Shown here: positions 1-7,521 of the stretch, piece after piece | Position numbering within the stretch: position 1 is the stretch's first letter | Layout: each line of letters opens with the position of its first letter | Source of the DNA: Candidatus Colimorpha onthohippi | GTDB taxonomy: Bacteria > Bacteroidota > Bacteroidia > Bacteroidales > P3 | Length of the DNA stretch: 13,803 bases | Direction: 5' to 3' | NCBI GenBank assembly: GCA_018064565.1 | Contig: JAGHVA010000067.1 | Span: forward strand, 1-13,803 | Program-made: the position numbers and the translations under genes | Notes under the pieces: generated by a model | Databases searched by the model: none | Seen by the model: the letters and a program-made list of their open reading frames with translations, nothing else | Told to the model about the DNA's origin: nothing

Positions 1-74
1 TTCACCTGCGCCCATGTGCTGAAGGACATCGACAATAGCACAAATGCTAACAAAAAAAGTCTTTTCATTTTCAT
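1..74 (-). CDS. Exported protein, N-terminal fragment only (signal peptide)
   Basis: Only the first 24 codons lie in the window. They read M-K-M-K-R-L-F-L-L-A, then a hydrophobic stretch ending S-T-W-A-Q-V, a typical type I signal peptide (basic start, hydrophobic core, A-Q cleavage region). The ATG at 74-72 overlaps the TGA stop of the upstream gene (73-71) as ATGA, so the two are probably translationally coupled; a second in-frame ATG at 68-66 would also work. It is the third gene of the operon of exported proteins that starts near 1855. In Bacteroidales, LPP20-like genes can sit near other small secreted families such as DUF6175, but nothing of the mature protein is visible, so its function is unknown. 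Confidence 0.75.
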   Translation of the reverse strand, partial: MKMKRLFLLAFVLLSMSFSTWAQV

Positions 75-1168
75 TTAATTATTTGTTTGTTAATAGTTTC
101 ACAAAGTTTTGTCTCCACTTTTCGGTAGGCTTCACGAGCAGCCTCTTCGAGTCTGAGTGTATGCGACCCTTTCTCCGACAGCTGATCACTGAACACTACA
201 AGTCCACTGCGCATATCTGTCATGGACACATCCACATCGACATAGACAAAATAAGCTGTTGTACTGCCATATTGTGCTGAGTTGTATTCTCTTGCCGATC
301 CTTGAATACTTACAACCCAGTCTGCCGCGCTGCTGTCATCAACAAACGAGCACCCTGCATCCGACAGTCCCTTCCGGACTGCTTGCGCCAATCGGGAATA
401 CGGCTTGCCGAAAAGGGTGGCATTGATATCGCATTTTACATAGATACCATGTGCCAACTGACTCTCGAATGCTATAAAGTCGTTCTTCAAGGATTCGGTT
501 TCTGCCACAGACAAGTCTTCGCTGGTCAGCGAAGCATCGATGGCAAGCAGCGTCATCTGGTCTGCCTCGACATCCGCTATCAGAGAGAGTCCTTGTGCCA
601 CATCTTGACGCGCCTGAGCCTTATCACCCTTACCCAACAAGTCGATGATTCGATCTTTGGTCATACTCACCTTGGTAAGGTTGACAGTGATACGCTTCTC
701 GATTTTGCGTTGCAGATCCATCTTACTCACGTAAGCGAAAGCACAAATCTTATTGGTAGATGGGTCAACCCACGAATCGACGGTAAGACCTGGCACGTCT
801 TTGATGGAACTCTGCAGCAATGCGTGTGAATGCGTCCTATCGTTAGTAACGACATCGGTAGTGCCGTTTGATGTTCGCACACTGTTTTCGTTCACCCGAT
901 TGATGGTTTGCTCCACGCTGACCTGCACCGATGCCACTGCCTCGGTGCGGGCTTTATCTTTGATACGCTGAACAGTCTCATCTACGCTCTCACCAGGCTG
1001 ACGTTCGCCGAAAGCAAAACCAGAGTAATAGAGTGCCTTTGAATACTGAGTTTCGCGAACCTGAGCATCCATCCAAGCGGGAGGGGCGCTCTGCGCTGCA
1101 GCCACCGAGACCACACAAAATAGACACAGTACGCACACAAGCAAACTGTTTCTGTAAAAAGATCTCAT
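71..1168 (-). CDS. Exported LPP20-like protein (365 aa)
   Basis: Predicted periplasmic or envelope-associated protein of unknown function. Residues 1-25 form a signal peptide with an A-A-A-Q cleavage region and no lipobox at the mature N-terminus. Residues about 45-155 have an LPP20-like pattern: an N-terminal Y-Y-S-G-F strand, a long helix rich in A and V (about 68-95), a polar S/T/N loop (95-120), then strands around D-S-W-V-D and A-F-A-Y-V-S. The C-terminal part (about 240-365) has strand and helix segments with A-D-W-V-V-S and a final helix A-A-R-E-A-Y-R-K. This recalls the small alpha/beta domains of LpoB or FlgT-type envelope proteins, but that likeness is weak. I chose the ATG at 1168 because an AGGTGG-like sequence precedes it; an in-frame GTG at 1177 would add three residues. 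It lies 15 bp after the previous gene and overlaps the next by ATGA. Confidence 0.8.
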   Translation of the reverse strand: MRSFYRNSLLVCVLCLFCVVSVAAAQSAPPAWMDAQVRETQYSKALYYSGFAFGERQPGESVDETVQRIKDKARTEAVASVQVSVEQTINRVNENSVRTSNGTTDVVTNDRTHSHALLQSSIKDVPGLTVDSWVDPSTNKICAFAYVSKMDLQRKIEKRITVNLTKVSMTKDRIIDLLGKGDKAQARQDVAQGLSLIADVEADQMTLLAIDASLTSEDLSVAETESLKNDFIAFESQLAHGIYVKCDINATLFGKPYSRLAQAVRKGLSDAGCSFVDDSSAADWVVSIQGSAREYNSAQYGSTTAYFVYVDVDVSMTDMRSGLVVFSDQLSEKGSHTLRLEEAAREAYRKVETKLCETINKQIIK

Positions 1169-1183
1169 CTCAACCACCTATAA

Positions 1184-1855
1184 CTAAAAACCCAACAGGT
1201 TGTCCAATTGTTGATGAAGATCCTCACCTTTTTCCTCCAACGACTTGAGTACAGCCTCTTTGGCAGCCTCTTTGGCACGTTTGCCATCGTAGGCTATAGT
1301 AACCGTCACCTCTACGTTTTTGGTTGGCAACTCGCGGTAGCACTCAAAGATAACAAGTGTTCTCCCAATACTCTGCGCTATGACGTTTTTGCTCGACATC
1401 ACGCTTTTGGTGATACTTGCAGCATCCGCAGCCGAGAGCTGCTGATTGCCAACAGTATTTTCGACAAGTGCCGACACCTCGGTCTGAATCTGACCAGCCA
1501 AGTTGGTGATAGCAAGACTGGTGGCTGCTGTCTTAGCGGCATCATAATTGCCGCCAACTGATTGTGCGTTGGCTATAACATACTTGGGGAATAACGTCTC
1601 ATCAAACTCATTTTGCATCAGCTGGCTACGTTCCAACTGCTTATCAATAGGCAGCGCACCAGGAACCACTTTCCACCCATCTTTACTTAACTGCTTTGCC
1701 TGTTTGCGGACGGGGCGCGATACCCGCTCTTTCAACTCCTTTTTACCCAACTTTTGAATCTCTTTCCGCTCTTTGTACAGTTGCTTGGCATCTTGCTGGG
1801 CAAACGAGACGCCTACAAACATCATCAAAACCAAAAGTGCAACAATTTTTTTCAT
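1184..1855 (-). CDS. Exported LPP20-like protein (223 aa)
   Basis: First gene of the exported-protein operon. Residues 1-19 are a clean signal peptide (M-K-K-I, hydrophobic core, S-F-A-Q). Next comes a highly charged K/E/R segment (about 24-60). Residues about 93-205 look like an LPP20-type fold: a strand Y-V-I-A-N-A, a long alanine-rich helix with A-A-T-S-L-A-I-T-N-L-A, a variable loop, a strand (T-L-V-I-F-E-C-Y-R) and a strand V-E-V-T-V-T-I-A-Y. The end (about 207-223) is a charged helix. The arrangement resembles the first domain of the downstream 365-aa protein, so the pair may be paralogues; this is inferred from pattern, not from an alignment score. Function is unknown. The start is the only good ATG, followed directly by the signal peptide. 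Confidence 0.8.
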   Translation of the reverse strand: MKKIVALLVLMMFVGVSFAQQDAKQLYKERKEIQKLGKKELKERVSRPVRKQAKQLSKDGWKVVPGALPIDKQLERSQLMQNEFDETLFPKYVIANAQSVGGNYDAAKTAATSLAITNLAGQIQTEVSALVENTVGNQQLSAADAASITKSVMSSKNVIAQSIGRTLVIFECYRELPTKNVEVTVTIAYDGKRAKEAAKEAVLKSLEEKGEDLHQQLDNLLGF

Positions 1856-2158
1856 GTTTTACATTTTTTTGTGTAAATCCGGCTCTGATTCACGAGACAA
1901 AAAACGAAAAACACAAGAAAGCGGAGCCGTTCATTGCGACTTCATTTCCGACTGAAGGGCTGGACTCCCCGAAACAAAAAATAAAATCCAAAGGAATTGC
2001 TCCGCGAAGGACGTATCGTGAAAATGAACGAATACAATCCAAGCGTGCGATTCATCCGACTTTATCCCTTTGTTTCTTTTGAAATGTCCAGTTTCTCAGT
2101 CAAGGAATAAAGCGACAAAAGCGCTTTCTTTCGGAAACACTACACTCGTTTCCGACTG
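1856..2158 (-). promoter_or_regulatory. Long, possibly structured 5' leader of the exported-protein operon
   Basis: About 300 bases lie between the predicted promoter and the first start codon, with no open frame worth calling. Read on the minus strand, the leader contains a near-terminal hairpin (8-bp stem, 2131-2138 with 2148-2155). It also has a long-range 7-bp pairing G-C-G-G-A-G-C (1999-2005) with G-C-T-C-C-G-C (1921-1927), which encloses a small hairpin CTTCA/TGAAG (1940-1944 with 1953-1957). The 10-base word TTTCCGACTG (plus strand) occurs at both 1945-1954 and 2149-2158. I do not recognise a known riboswitch. It could be a regulatory leader, a separate small RNA, or plain spacer. Confidence 0.35.
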
Positions 2159-2166
2159 CAAAGGTA
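2159..2166 (-). promoter_or_regulatory. Bacteroidetes -7 promoter element (TACCTTTG)
   Basis: On the minus strand this reads TACCTTTG followed by C, a full match to the Bacteroidetes -7 consensus TAnnTTTG. The -33 region (about 2186-2192) is T-rich but lacks a clear TTTG. It is the best candidate start for the exported-protein operon and would give a leader of about 300 nt. Confidence 0.5.
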
Positions 2167-2300
2167 ATAAGTTTTTTTTGAATAGGAAAAATTATCTTCT
2201 ATCGAACAGGTTACAATCCACATTTATTACACGTTACAAATAGGTTACACCTCATCGCAAAAAAGATATTCAGAGAGTGGTATCTGCAAAATCGAAGATA
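2167..2300. other. AT-rich intergenic stretch, nothing recognised
   Basis: Between the promoter of the exported-protein operon and the hairpin behind the S41 protease gene. AT-rich with short runs of A and T and three copies of the word GGTTACA or GTTACAA (around 2210-2246). No gene, RNA or convincing regulatory site is visible. Confidence 0.4.
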
Positions 2301-2346
2301 AAGAGAGAGAGAGGTGCCATCATTTTTTTTGACACATCTCTCTCTT
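2301..2346 (-). terminator. Possible terminator hairpin behind the S41 protease gene
   Basis: AAGAGAGAGA at 2301-2310 pairs perfectly over 10 bp with TCTCTCTCTT at 2337-2346, with partial inner pairing around an A/T-run loop. It starts 28 bases after the protease stop codon. The sequence following on the minus strand is only moderately U-rich, so termination is not certain. Confidence 0.4.
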
Positions 2347-2373
2347 GGCAAGTTCAGTAAGAATGCGCTTACC

Positions 2374-4008
2374 CTATTTCCCTTCACGGAGCAGACGGAT
2401 GGCCCGATGATACTCCCTATCCAAGTCGCGCATAACAAAGTAGTAATACTCTGTACCGAATAGGTTACGAGCCACATTGGCTTTGAGCAGATAATGCAAA
2501 TATTCGTCGCTATGTGCCACCCGCTCAGCTGGCAACGACGCCTCTGCTTCGTAATCACGAATTACCTCCTTGCTTTCGGCATACTGAGCAAACAGCGTGT
2601 CGATATTCAACGAGTCGTAGTTGGCCAAAAAGGTCTCATAATCTTTGACAGCGGCATCGTTGCGATGTTGGTTCACCCACTGAGCAGGCCAGGTATTAAA
2701 AAGCCCTTTGCTACGCAACTTCATCATAAAAGGCGTAAGCTTTATCGTGTCCATCGGCACAAACACATCGGGCATCACACCACCACCACCATATACAATA
2801 CGACCCGCATCGGTCTTGTATTTCAGCGAGTCAGGAAAATGAACCGAGTCGGGGTTGACCATCTCGCCCGACTTATACCGTTCTGCCAAATCACGAAGAT
2901 ACTTCTCTGTGCCACCATCGTATGGTTTTTGGATACACCTACCCGATGGTGTATAATAGCGGGCTGTAGTCAGCCGCACCTGGCCGCCGTCTTTGAGTGT
3001 AAACACCCGCTGCACCAACCCTTTGCCATAGGTGCGACGGCCTACCAAAAATCCACGATCATGATCCTGGATGGCACCCGACACAATCTCTGACGCCGAG
3101 GCTGAATTCTCGTTAACCAACACCACCAGCCTACCCTCGCGGAATCCGCCTCGGCTGTTGGCTACCGTATTCTGACGTTTTACTGCCCTGCCATCGGTAT
3201 AGACAATCAGACTTCCTTTTTTCAAAAACTCGTTAGCCAGCGCACATGCAATATCAAGATAGCCACCGCTATTGTCGCGCAAGTCGAACAGCAACGCCTT
3301 CATGCCTTTTTTTCTCAAATCCTTCAACGCCTTGCTAAACTCCGACATGCTGGTTCGCGCAAAACGAGTAAGACGTATATAGCCAATGGTATCGTCGATC
3401 ATAAAATGAGTGTCGATAGAATAGATCGGAATCTTATCGCGCACCACATGAAATGTATGATGCTCGCCATCGCGCACCACCTCAAGCACCACCGTAGTAC
3501 CCTTCTTGCCTCGCAAGTGGTTCATAACCCATGAATTTTTGATGCTATCGCCCGTAGCGGCGAACGAATCCACCTTAATAATCTTATCACCCCGCAACAA
3601 GCCCACTTTTTGCGACGGACCACCCTCTATCACATCGCCCACACAGATAGTGTCATCTACTATCTGAAACGTTATACCTATACCATCGAAATTGCCTTGC
3701 AAGCTCTCGTTGGCACGCTGTACGTCTTGGGCTGGGATATACACACTGTGGGGGTCCAACTGCTTGAGCATAGCCCTGATGGCCGTCTCGCTAAGACTGT
3801 TGGTATTGGGCGACTCCACATAGTTGTCGAAAATCATCTGAAACACCTCGTCCAAACGCTGCATGCCAGGTACCGAGTCGGATTGGCTTGCCATCTCAGC
3901 GGATGCCGAAGGCTCTTTTGACGACTTTTGTTGTTTTTTTCCAAACCACTGCGCCGAGACCGCAAACGATACCGACGCCATCAAAATCAATACAAATAAA
4001 CGTTTCAT
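2374..4008 (-). CDS. S41 family C-terminal processing peptidase (CtpA/Prc type)
   Basis: Periplasmic serine protease that recognises and trims or degrades substrates from their C-terminus. Signal peptide at 1-19 (ends V-S-A-Q); a short linker rich in K and S; a helical segment with L-D-P-H-S; a PDZ domain at about 105-190 (G-N-F-D-G-I-G-I-T-F, G-L-L-R-G-D-K-I); and the S41 core at about 205-360. The catalytic residues are visible: Ser304 in N-S-A-S-A-S-E, Lys329 in Y-G-K-G, 25 residues later as expected, and Gln333. D-L-R-D-N-S-G-G (242-249) is the usual family motif. The protein is 544 aa, with a C-terminal extension of about 170 residues after the core, common in Bacteroidetes members. The ATG at 4008 directly begins the signal peptide; a TTG three codons upstream is less likely. 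It is divergent from sppA. Confidence 0.93.
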   Translation of the reverse strand: MKRLFVLILMASVSFAVSAQWFGKKQQKSSKEPSASAEMASQSDSVPGMQRLDEVFQMIFDNYVESPNTNSLSETAIRAMLKQLDPHSVYIPAQDVQRANESLQGNFDGIGITFQIVDDTICVGDVIEGGPSQKVGLLRGDKIIKVDSFAATGDSIKNSWVMNHLRGKKGTTVVLEVVRDGEHHTFHVVRDKIPIYSIDTHFMIDDTIGYIRLTRFARTSMSEFSKALKDLRKKGMKALLFDLRDNSGGYLDIACALANEFLKKGSLIVYTDGRAVKRQNTVANSRGGFREGRLVVLVNENSASASEIVSGAIQDHDRGFLVGRRTYGKGLVQRVFTLKDGGQVRLTTARYYTPSGRCIQKPYDGGTEKYLRDLAERYKSGEMVNPDSVHFPDSLKYKTDAGRIVYGGGGVMPDVFVPMDTIKLTPFMMKLRSKGLFNTWPAQWVNQHRNDAAVKDYETFLANYDSLNIDTLFAQYAESKEVIRDYEAEASLPAERVAHSDEYLHYLLKANVARNLFGTEYYYFVMRDLDREYHRAIRLLREGK

Positions 4009-4038
4009 TTCTAACAAAAACTATTGTAAAAACCATTG

Positions 4039-4046
4039 CAAAAATA
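4039..4046 (-). promoter_or_regulatory. Candidate -7 element for the S41 protease gene (TATTTTTG)
   Basis: On the minus strand this matches TAnnTTTG and lies about 31 bases before the start codon at 4008. No TTTG is found at the expected -33 distance, and the area is generally A/T-rich, so the match could be chance. Confidence 0.35.
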
Positions 4047-4088
4047 CACAAAAAACATGGTATATCACTTTTCCATTCATTTTTTTCG

Positions 4089-4096
4089 TACCTTTG
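4089..4096 (+). promoter_or_regulatory. Bacteroidetes -7 promoter element of sppA (TACCTTTG)
   Basis: A full match to TAnnTTTG, 43 bases before the sppA ATG, followed by GCAC as at the other strong promoters in this window. The -33 area (TTTTCC near 4069-4074) is weak. It shares the 131-bp divergent region with the S41 protease gene. Confidence 0.6.
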
Positions 4097-4139
4097 CACT
4101 CTTGATTGTCATCTACGTAATCATATTTAAGTTACAAGT

Positions 4140-5921
4140 ATGGAAAGTTACAACACCCGTCAGCCTTTGGGCTTTGGAAAGACGATGCTTGCATCGGCAT
4201 TGGGATTTATTATCGGAACCGCAGCATTGAGTATGATTGGCATTCTCGTTGTAGCGAGTATGCTGGTCAGCGCAGTTTCCTCGGTCAGCCAAGACCCTTC
4301 ACCCGTTCCAGACAACATCTTTGTTCAGATAGACCTTGACCGCCAATACTGCGAGCAGCCACCCAATGAGTTACAACAACTGATAACCTCCAACGAGTTT
4401 GTCAGTCTCCATGAGATAACCGAAGCCATCCGCCACGCCCAGACCGACGACAAAGTCAAAGGCTTATACCTTAACGCTGCTGATGGCGGCAGGCTGACTT
4501 GGGGGCAGTGCGATGAGTTGCGCAACGCAATTGTGCAATTCAAACAGTCGGGCAAGCCAGTAATTGCCTATGGCAACAGCTATTCGCAAACCGATTATTA
4601 TCTGGCGAGCGCAGCCGACCGGGTAATACTGAATCCTGCTGGCATAGTAGATTTTAGAGGCATAGCCGCTGAGAGCATCTTTATCAAAGACCTGGCAGAA
4701 AAGTTAGGCATCCGAGTTGAACTGATACGCCCTGGCAGCAACAGCTATAAGTCGGCAGGCGAGATGTACACCATGACGCATTTCAGCAATGCCAACCGAG
4801 AACAGATACGCAGTTACATACAAGGTACTTGGGACTATGCGACAAGCCAGATAAGCCAAAGCCGCAACATCAACAGTGCCAAGCTCAACACCATTGCCGA
4901 CAACCTTGACGGCATGATTGCCTGCGATGCGCTTTCGAACCAGCTTATCGACACTCTGGCATTTGAACACGGTGCACACCAAATTATCAAAAACATTTAT
5001 AATGCCGATAAGACCATATCAGCACACCGATACGCACAGAGCATTCAAAAAAGCACGGATGCCAACAAGATAGCCATTGTATATGCCGAAGGTGATGTCA
5101 TGGTAGGACAAGCCGATGGCTACAATACAGCGGTATATAGCGAGACCTTGGTCGAGGCACTTGACCAAGCCGCAAAGAATCAAAATATCAAAGCCATCGT
5201 GCTGCGCATCAACTCTCCAGGAGGTGCAGTTACCGCATCAGAGGTAATCAGCGATGCTGTGCGCCGTGCCAACAGTCAGAAACCTGTGGTGGTATCGATG
5301 GGGAGCCTTGCCGCCAGTGCGGGCTACGAGATTGCTTCTGGAGCAAGCACCATAGTAGCACAGCCTATCACACTAACGGGCTCTATCGGTGTATTCGGTG
5401 TGGTGCCTGATTTCAGCTCACTGCTGCGCGATCGGCTTGGCATCAGCACGGATACAGTATGCACCAACAACCAGTCGGCGGGGTTAAGCGTAACGCGGCC
5501 GCTCTCGCCCAAAGCCCGCGCTATGATGCAACGGAATGTTGAATCATTTTACGACACGTTTTGTATGCGTGTATCACAAGGACGGGGTCTCGACATCAAG
5601 ACTGTTGACAGCATCGGCAGAGGTCGCGTGTGGATTGGAACTGATGCTCTAAAATTAGGATTGGTTGATACACTCGGATACCTCAGCACCGCCATTCAAA
5701 TTGCTGCACAAAAAGCTGACATCACTACATACACCACCGTCAACTACCCCAAAAGTCAGGATTTGATGTCCCAACTATTCGGCTACCGCAAACATAAAGA
5801 CGAGACACAGCTGTCCGCCCAAGTCAACCAGATAATACCCTACTACAGCCAGTTAAAAGAATGGAGTAGTATGGACCCAATGCAGGCGCGATTACCGTTT
5901 ATAATGATCGGCATGCAATAA
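4140..5921 (+). CDS. sppA: Signal peptide peptidase SppA, long (67K) type
   Basis: Membrane-bound S49 serine protease that cleaves left-over signal peptides in the inner membrane, with the active site on the periplasmic side. At 593 aa it is close to the E. coli double-domain form. One N-terminal membrane segment at about 18-45 follows a short cytoplasmic tail. There are two tandem S49/crotonase-like domains (about 58-285 and 310-520). The Ser-Lys pair is split between them as in the family: Lys204 in S-Y-K-S-A-G-E of the first domain and Ser393 in A-A-S-A-G-Y of the second. N-S-P-G-G (358-362) and G-S-I-G-V-F-G (414-420) are also typical. The ATG is preceded by A-rich sequence rather than a strong ribosome binding site. 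Next on the same strand is the LysM hydrolase after 102 bp, with no visible terminator between. Confidence 0.95.
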   Translation: MESYNTRQPLGFGKTMLASALGFIIGTAALSMIGILVVASMLVSAVSSVSQDPSPVPDNIFVQIDLDRQYCEQPPNELQQLITSNEFVSLHEITEAIRHAQTDDKVKGLYLNAADGGRLTWGQCDELRNAIVQFKQSGKPVIAYGNSYSQTDYYLASAADRVILNPAGIVDFRGIAAESIFIKDLAEKLGIRVELIRPGSNSYKSAGEMYTMTHFSNANREQIRSYIQGTWDYATSQISQSRNINSAKLNTIADNLDGMIACDALSNQLIDTLAFEHGAHQIIKNIYNADKTISAHRYAQSIQKSTDANKIAIVYAEGDVMVGQADGYNTAVYSETLVEALDQAAKNQNIKAIVLRINSPGGAVTASEVISDAVRRANSQKPVVVSMGSLAASAGYEIASGASTIVAQPITLTGSIGVFGVVPDFSSLLRDRLGISTDTVCTNNQSAGLSVTRPLSPKARAMMQRNVESFYDTFCMRVSQGRGLDIKTVDSIGRGRVWIGTDALKLGLVDTLGYLSTAIQIAAQKADITTYTTVNYPKSQDLMSQLFGYRKHKDETQLSAQVNQIIPYYSQLKEWSSMDPMQARLPFIMIGMQ

Positions 5922-6023
5922 ATAACACACTACTACATACTAAAACACGACATATTCACGTTACAGAAAGCATCATACAGCAATAGTTGAACAAACAACT
6001 GCTAATACACACCTTGAAATAGG

Positions 6024-7151
6024 ATGATTCGAAAACATCACATTATAGCGCTGTTGATACTGCTTAGCCCGACAGTGCTTCTCGGTCAGGAATTAAAACC
6101 ACATTATAACGAGGTTTCAAACGGATACAATTTCTGGCTATACTCACCCGACAATAGCGACCTTATCGATGGCGAGACCAAACCTCTTATCATTTTTCTA
6201 CACGGTGCCAGCCTAAGGGGCAACGACCTGCAGCGCGTGCGACGGTATGGCGTACTACATGCCATACAGATGGGGTTGAACATCAACACCTATGTATTAG
6301 CTCCACAAGTTCCCAGCGGAGCTTGGGTACCTGAACGGATTAACAACTGCCTCGATTGGGCAATAGCCAACAACCCCAAGATTGACATCAACCGCATATA
6401 CGTTATCGGAATGAGTTTGGGTGGCTATGGCACTATCGACTATTGTGCTGTGTATGCCGACCGCATCGCTGCCGCTATGGCTATCTGCGGAGGTGGAAAC
6501 CCCAAGAACTACTGTAAGCTCAACGAGATGCCGCTCTGGATTGTGCATGGAGCCGCCGACCACACCGTGAATGTTGACGAATCATTTGAGGTCATACAGC
6601 GCATGCAACAATGCGATGAAGCTGTACCCAGGCTTATCTACACACAACTGCATGGTGTAAACCACAGTTTCCCTGCACGCATCTTTTACCTATCCACCCC
6701 CTACGAATGGCTATCACGACATCAACTCAACGAACCTGGACGCCCCGCCAACCGCGACTACACAATCACTGTAGAAGAATTGCAGACAGCATACAAAAGT
6801 CTGCGCCGAGATAAAAATGGTCCAACAATAAAACCCGCAGATATTATCAAGCAAGATTTTGGTGCAGATATCGACCCAACCACCTACAACGAAAACTATT
6901 CCGATGCAACGAAAAACGAGAGTACTCAGGAAAAGACTTCTAAACCGACACCAAACACAACCTCAAAAACGGAAGCAAAAAATACCAAAAGCAAGAACAA
7001 AACAACTCAGAATATCTACCGTATAAAATCGGGCGACACCTTGGGCAAGATTGCTCGCAAACACGGCACTACCGTGCAGAAGTTATGCCGCCTAAACGGA
7101 CTCAAAGAGACCTCTGTACTGCAAATTGGACAGAAGATAAAACTGAGATAA
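6024..7151 (+). CDS. Exported alpha/beta-hydrolase (esterase-like) with C-terminal LysM domain
   Basis: Predicted secreted hydrolase of 375 aa; the substrate is unknown. Residues 1-21 are a signal peptide (ends L-L-G-Q). The catalytic domain (about 25-235) resembles the phospholipase/carboxylesterase or dienelactone hydrolase group: an oxyanion-type F-L-H-G-A-S at 58-63, nucleophile Ser131 in G-M-S-L-G-G, Asp179 in H-G-A-A-D-H, and His214 in G-V-N-H-S-F. After a short helical region, residues about 294-330 form a disordered linker rich in T, K, N and S. Residues 331-374 are one LysM repeat (Y-R-I-K-S-G-D-T-L, I-A-R-K-H-G-T-T, L-N-G-L, L-Q-I-G-Q-K-I), which normally binds peptidoglycan or chitin-like glycans. 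This suggests an esterase or deacetylase held at the cell wall, but that is inference. The ATG follows AATAGG. A strong terminator follows. Confidence 0.88.
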   Translation: MIRKHHIIALLILLSPTVLLGQELKPHYNEVSNGYNFWLYSPDNSDLIDGETKPLIIFLHGASLRGNDLQRVRRYGVLHAIQMGLNINTYVLAPQVPSGAWVPERINNCLDWAIANNPKIDINRIYVIGMSLGGYGTIDYCAVYADRIAAAMAICGGGNPKNYCKLNEMPLWIVHGAADHTVNVDESFEVIQRMQQCDEAVPRLIYTQLHGVNHSFPARIFYLSTPYEWLSRHQLNEPGRPANRDYTITVEELQTAYKSLRRDKNGPTIKPADIIKQDFGADIDPTTYNENYSDATKNESTQEKTSKPTPNTTSKTEAKNTKSKNKTTQNIYRIKSGDTLGKIARKHGTTVQKLCRLNGLKETSVLQIGQKIKLR

Positions 7152-7217
7152 CTATTAGCTATCCCAAGAAAACAACAAACAGATAATATTCAACTAATTA
7201 CAAACAATAACTATCCT

Positions 7218-7255
7218 ATAATCCTCCATTATGAATTGTGGAGGATTATTTTTTT
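7218..7255 (+). terminator. Intrinsic terminator
   Basis: An 11-bp perfect stem (7218-7228 with 7239-7249) with a 10-base loop and a run of T at 7249-7255. It lies 66 bases after the stop of the LysM hydrolase gene and before the tRNA promoter, so it ends the sppA-side transcription unit. Confidence 0.9.
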
Positions 7256-7392
7256 ACAAATCACGTTTTATATACTCTTATATTAGGAGGTACAGCAACC
7301 ACTTTTACTTGCATACATATTACAAGACAACAAATATTACGACTAAAAAACAAATTGTTAACTAAAAGCGACAAAAGTGTGCGATAAAAAAT
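7256..7392. other. AT-rich intergenic stretch, nothing recognised
   Basis: A gap of about 140 bases between the terminator and the tRNA promoter. It contains an AGGAGG at 7285-7290, but no start codon follows at a usable distance. No gene or RNA is visible. Confidence 0.4.
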
Positions 7393-7423
7393 TTTGTCAT
7401 ATCAAAAAAAACACGTACCTTTG
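7393..7423 (+). promoter_or_regulatory. Bacteroidetes promoter of the tRNA-Glu gene
   Basis: TTTG at 7393-7396, 19 bases, then TACCTTTG at 7416-7423. This is a complete match to the Bacteroidetes housekeeping promoter (TTTG, 19-base spacer, TAnnTTTG). It lies 24 bases before the tRNA 5' end and is the best promoter in the window. Confidence 0.88.
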
Positions 7424-7447
7424 CACCGCTTTTAAGGCAAGATAAGT

Positions 7448-7521
7448 GCCGCATTCGTCTAGTGGTCCAGGACAACTGCCTCTCACGCAGTAGATCACCA
7501 GTTCGACTCTGGTATGCGGTA
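7448..7521 (+). tRNA. tRNA-Glu (anticodon CUC)
   Basis: The cloverleaf can be drawn by hand. The acceptor stem is GCCGCAT with ATGCGGT (first pair G-U), and the discriminator base is A7521. The D-arm sequence TCGTCTAGTGGTCCAGGA is typical of tRNA-Glu. The anticodon stem is ACTGC/GCAGT around the loop CTCTCAC, so the anticodon is CUC (reads GAG). The T-arm is ACCAG-TTCGACT-CTGGT. No CCA is encoded; the bases after the discriminator are CAA. Confidence 0.95.

Noticed and set aside
302..829. Open frame of 175 codons on the plus strand
   Set aside because: Lies antisense inside the 365-aa exported protein gene, which has a signal peptide and operon context. The plus-strand product has no recognisable motif.
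2109..2121. 13-base word AAAGCGACAAAAG repeated at 7365-7377
   Set aside because: Two copies only, AT-rich, in unrelated positions relative to the neighbouring genes; likely chance or a general codon/composition effect.
2303..2345. GA/TC short tandem repeats as possible slipped-strand phase variation
   Set aside because: The repeats are short, intergenic, behind a stop codon and pair as a hairpin; a terminator-like role fits better.
2494..3093. Open frame of 199 codons on the plus strand
   Set aside because: Antisense to the S41 protease, whose catalytic motifs are clear on the minus strand.
4009..4017. TTG start adding three residues to the S41 protease
   Set aside because: The ATG at 4008 begins directly with a signal peptide; similar TTG extensions ahead of ldcA-like (8671) and fkbp (11889) were set aside for the same reason.
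7285..7290. AGGAGG, a perfect Shine-Dalgarno word
   Set aside because: No start codon at a usable distance and no open frame follows.
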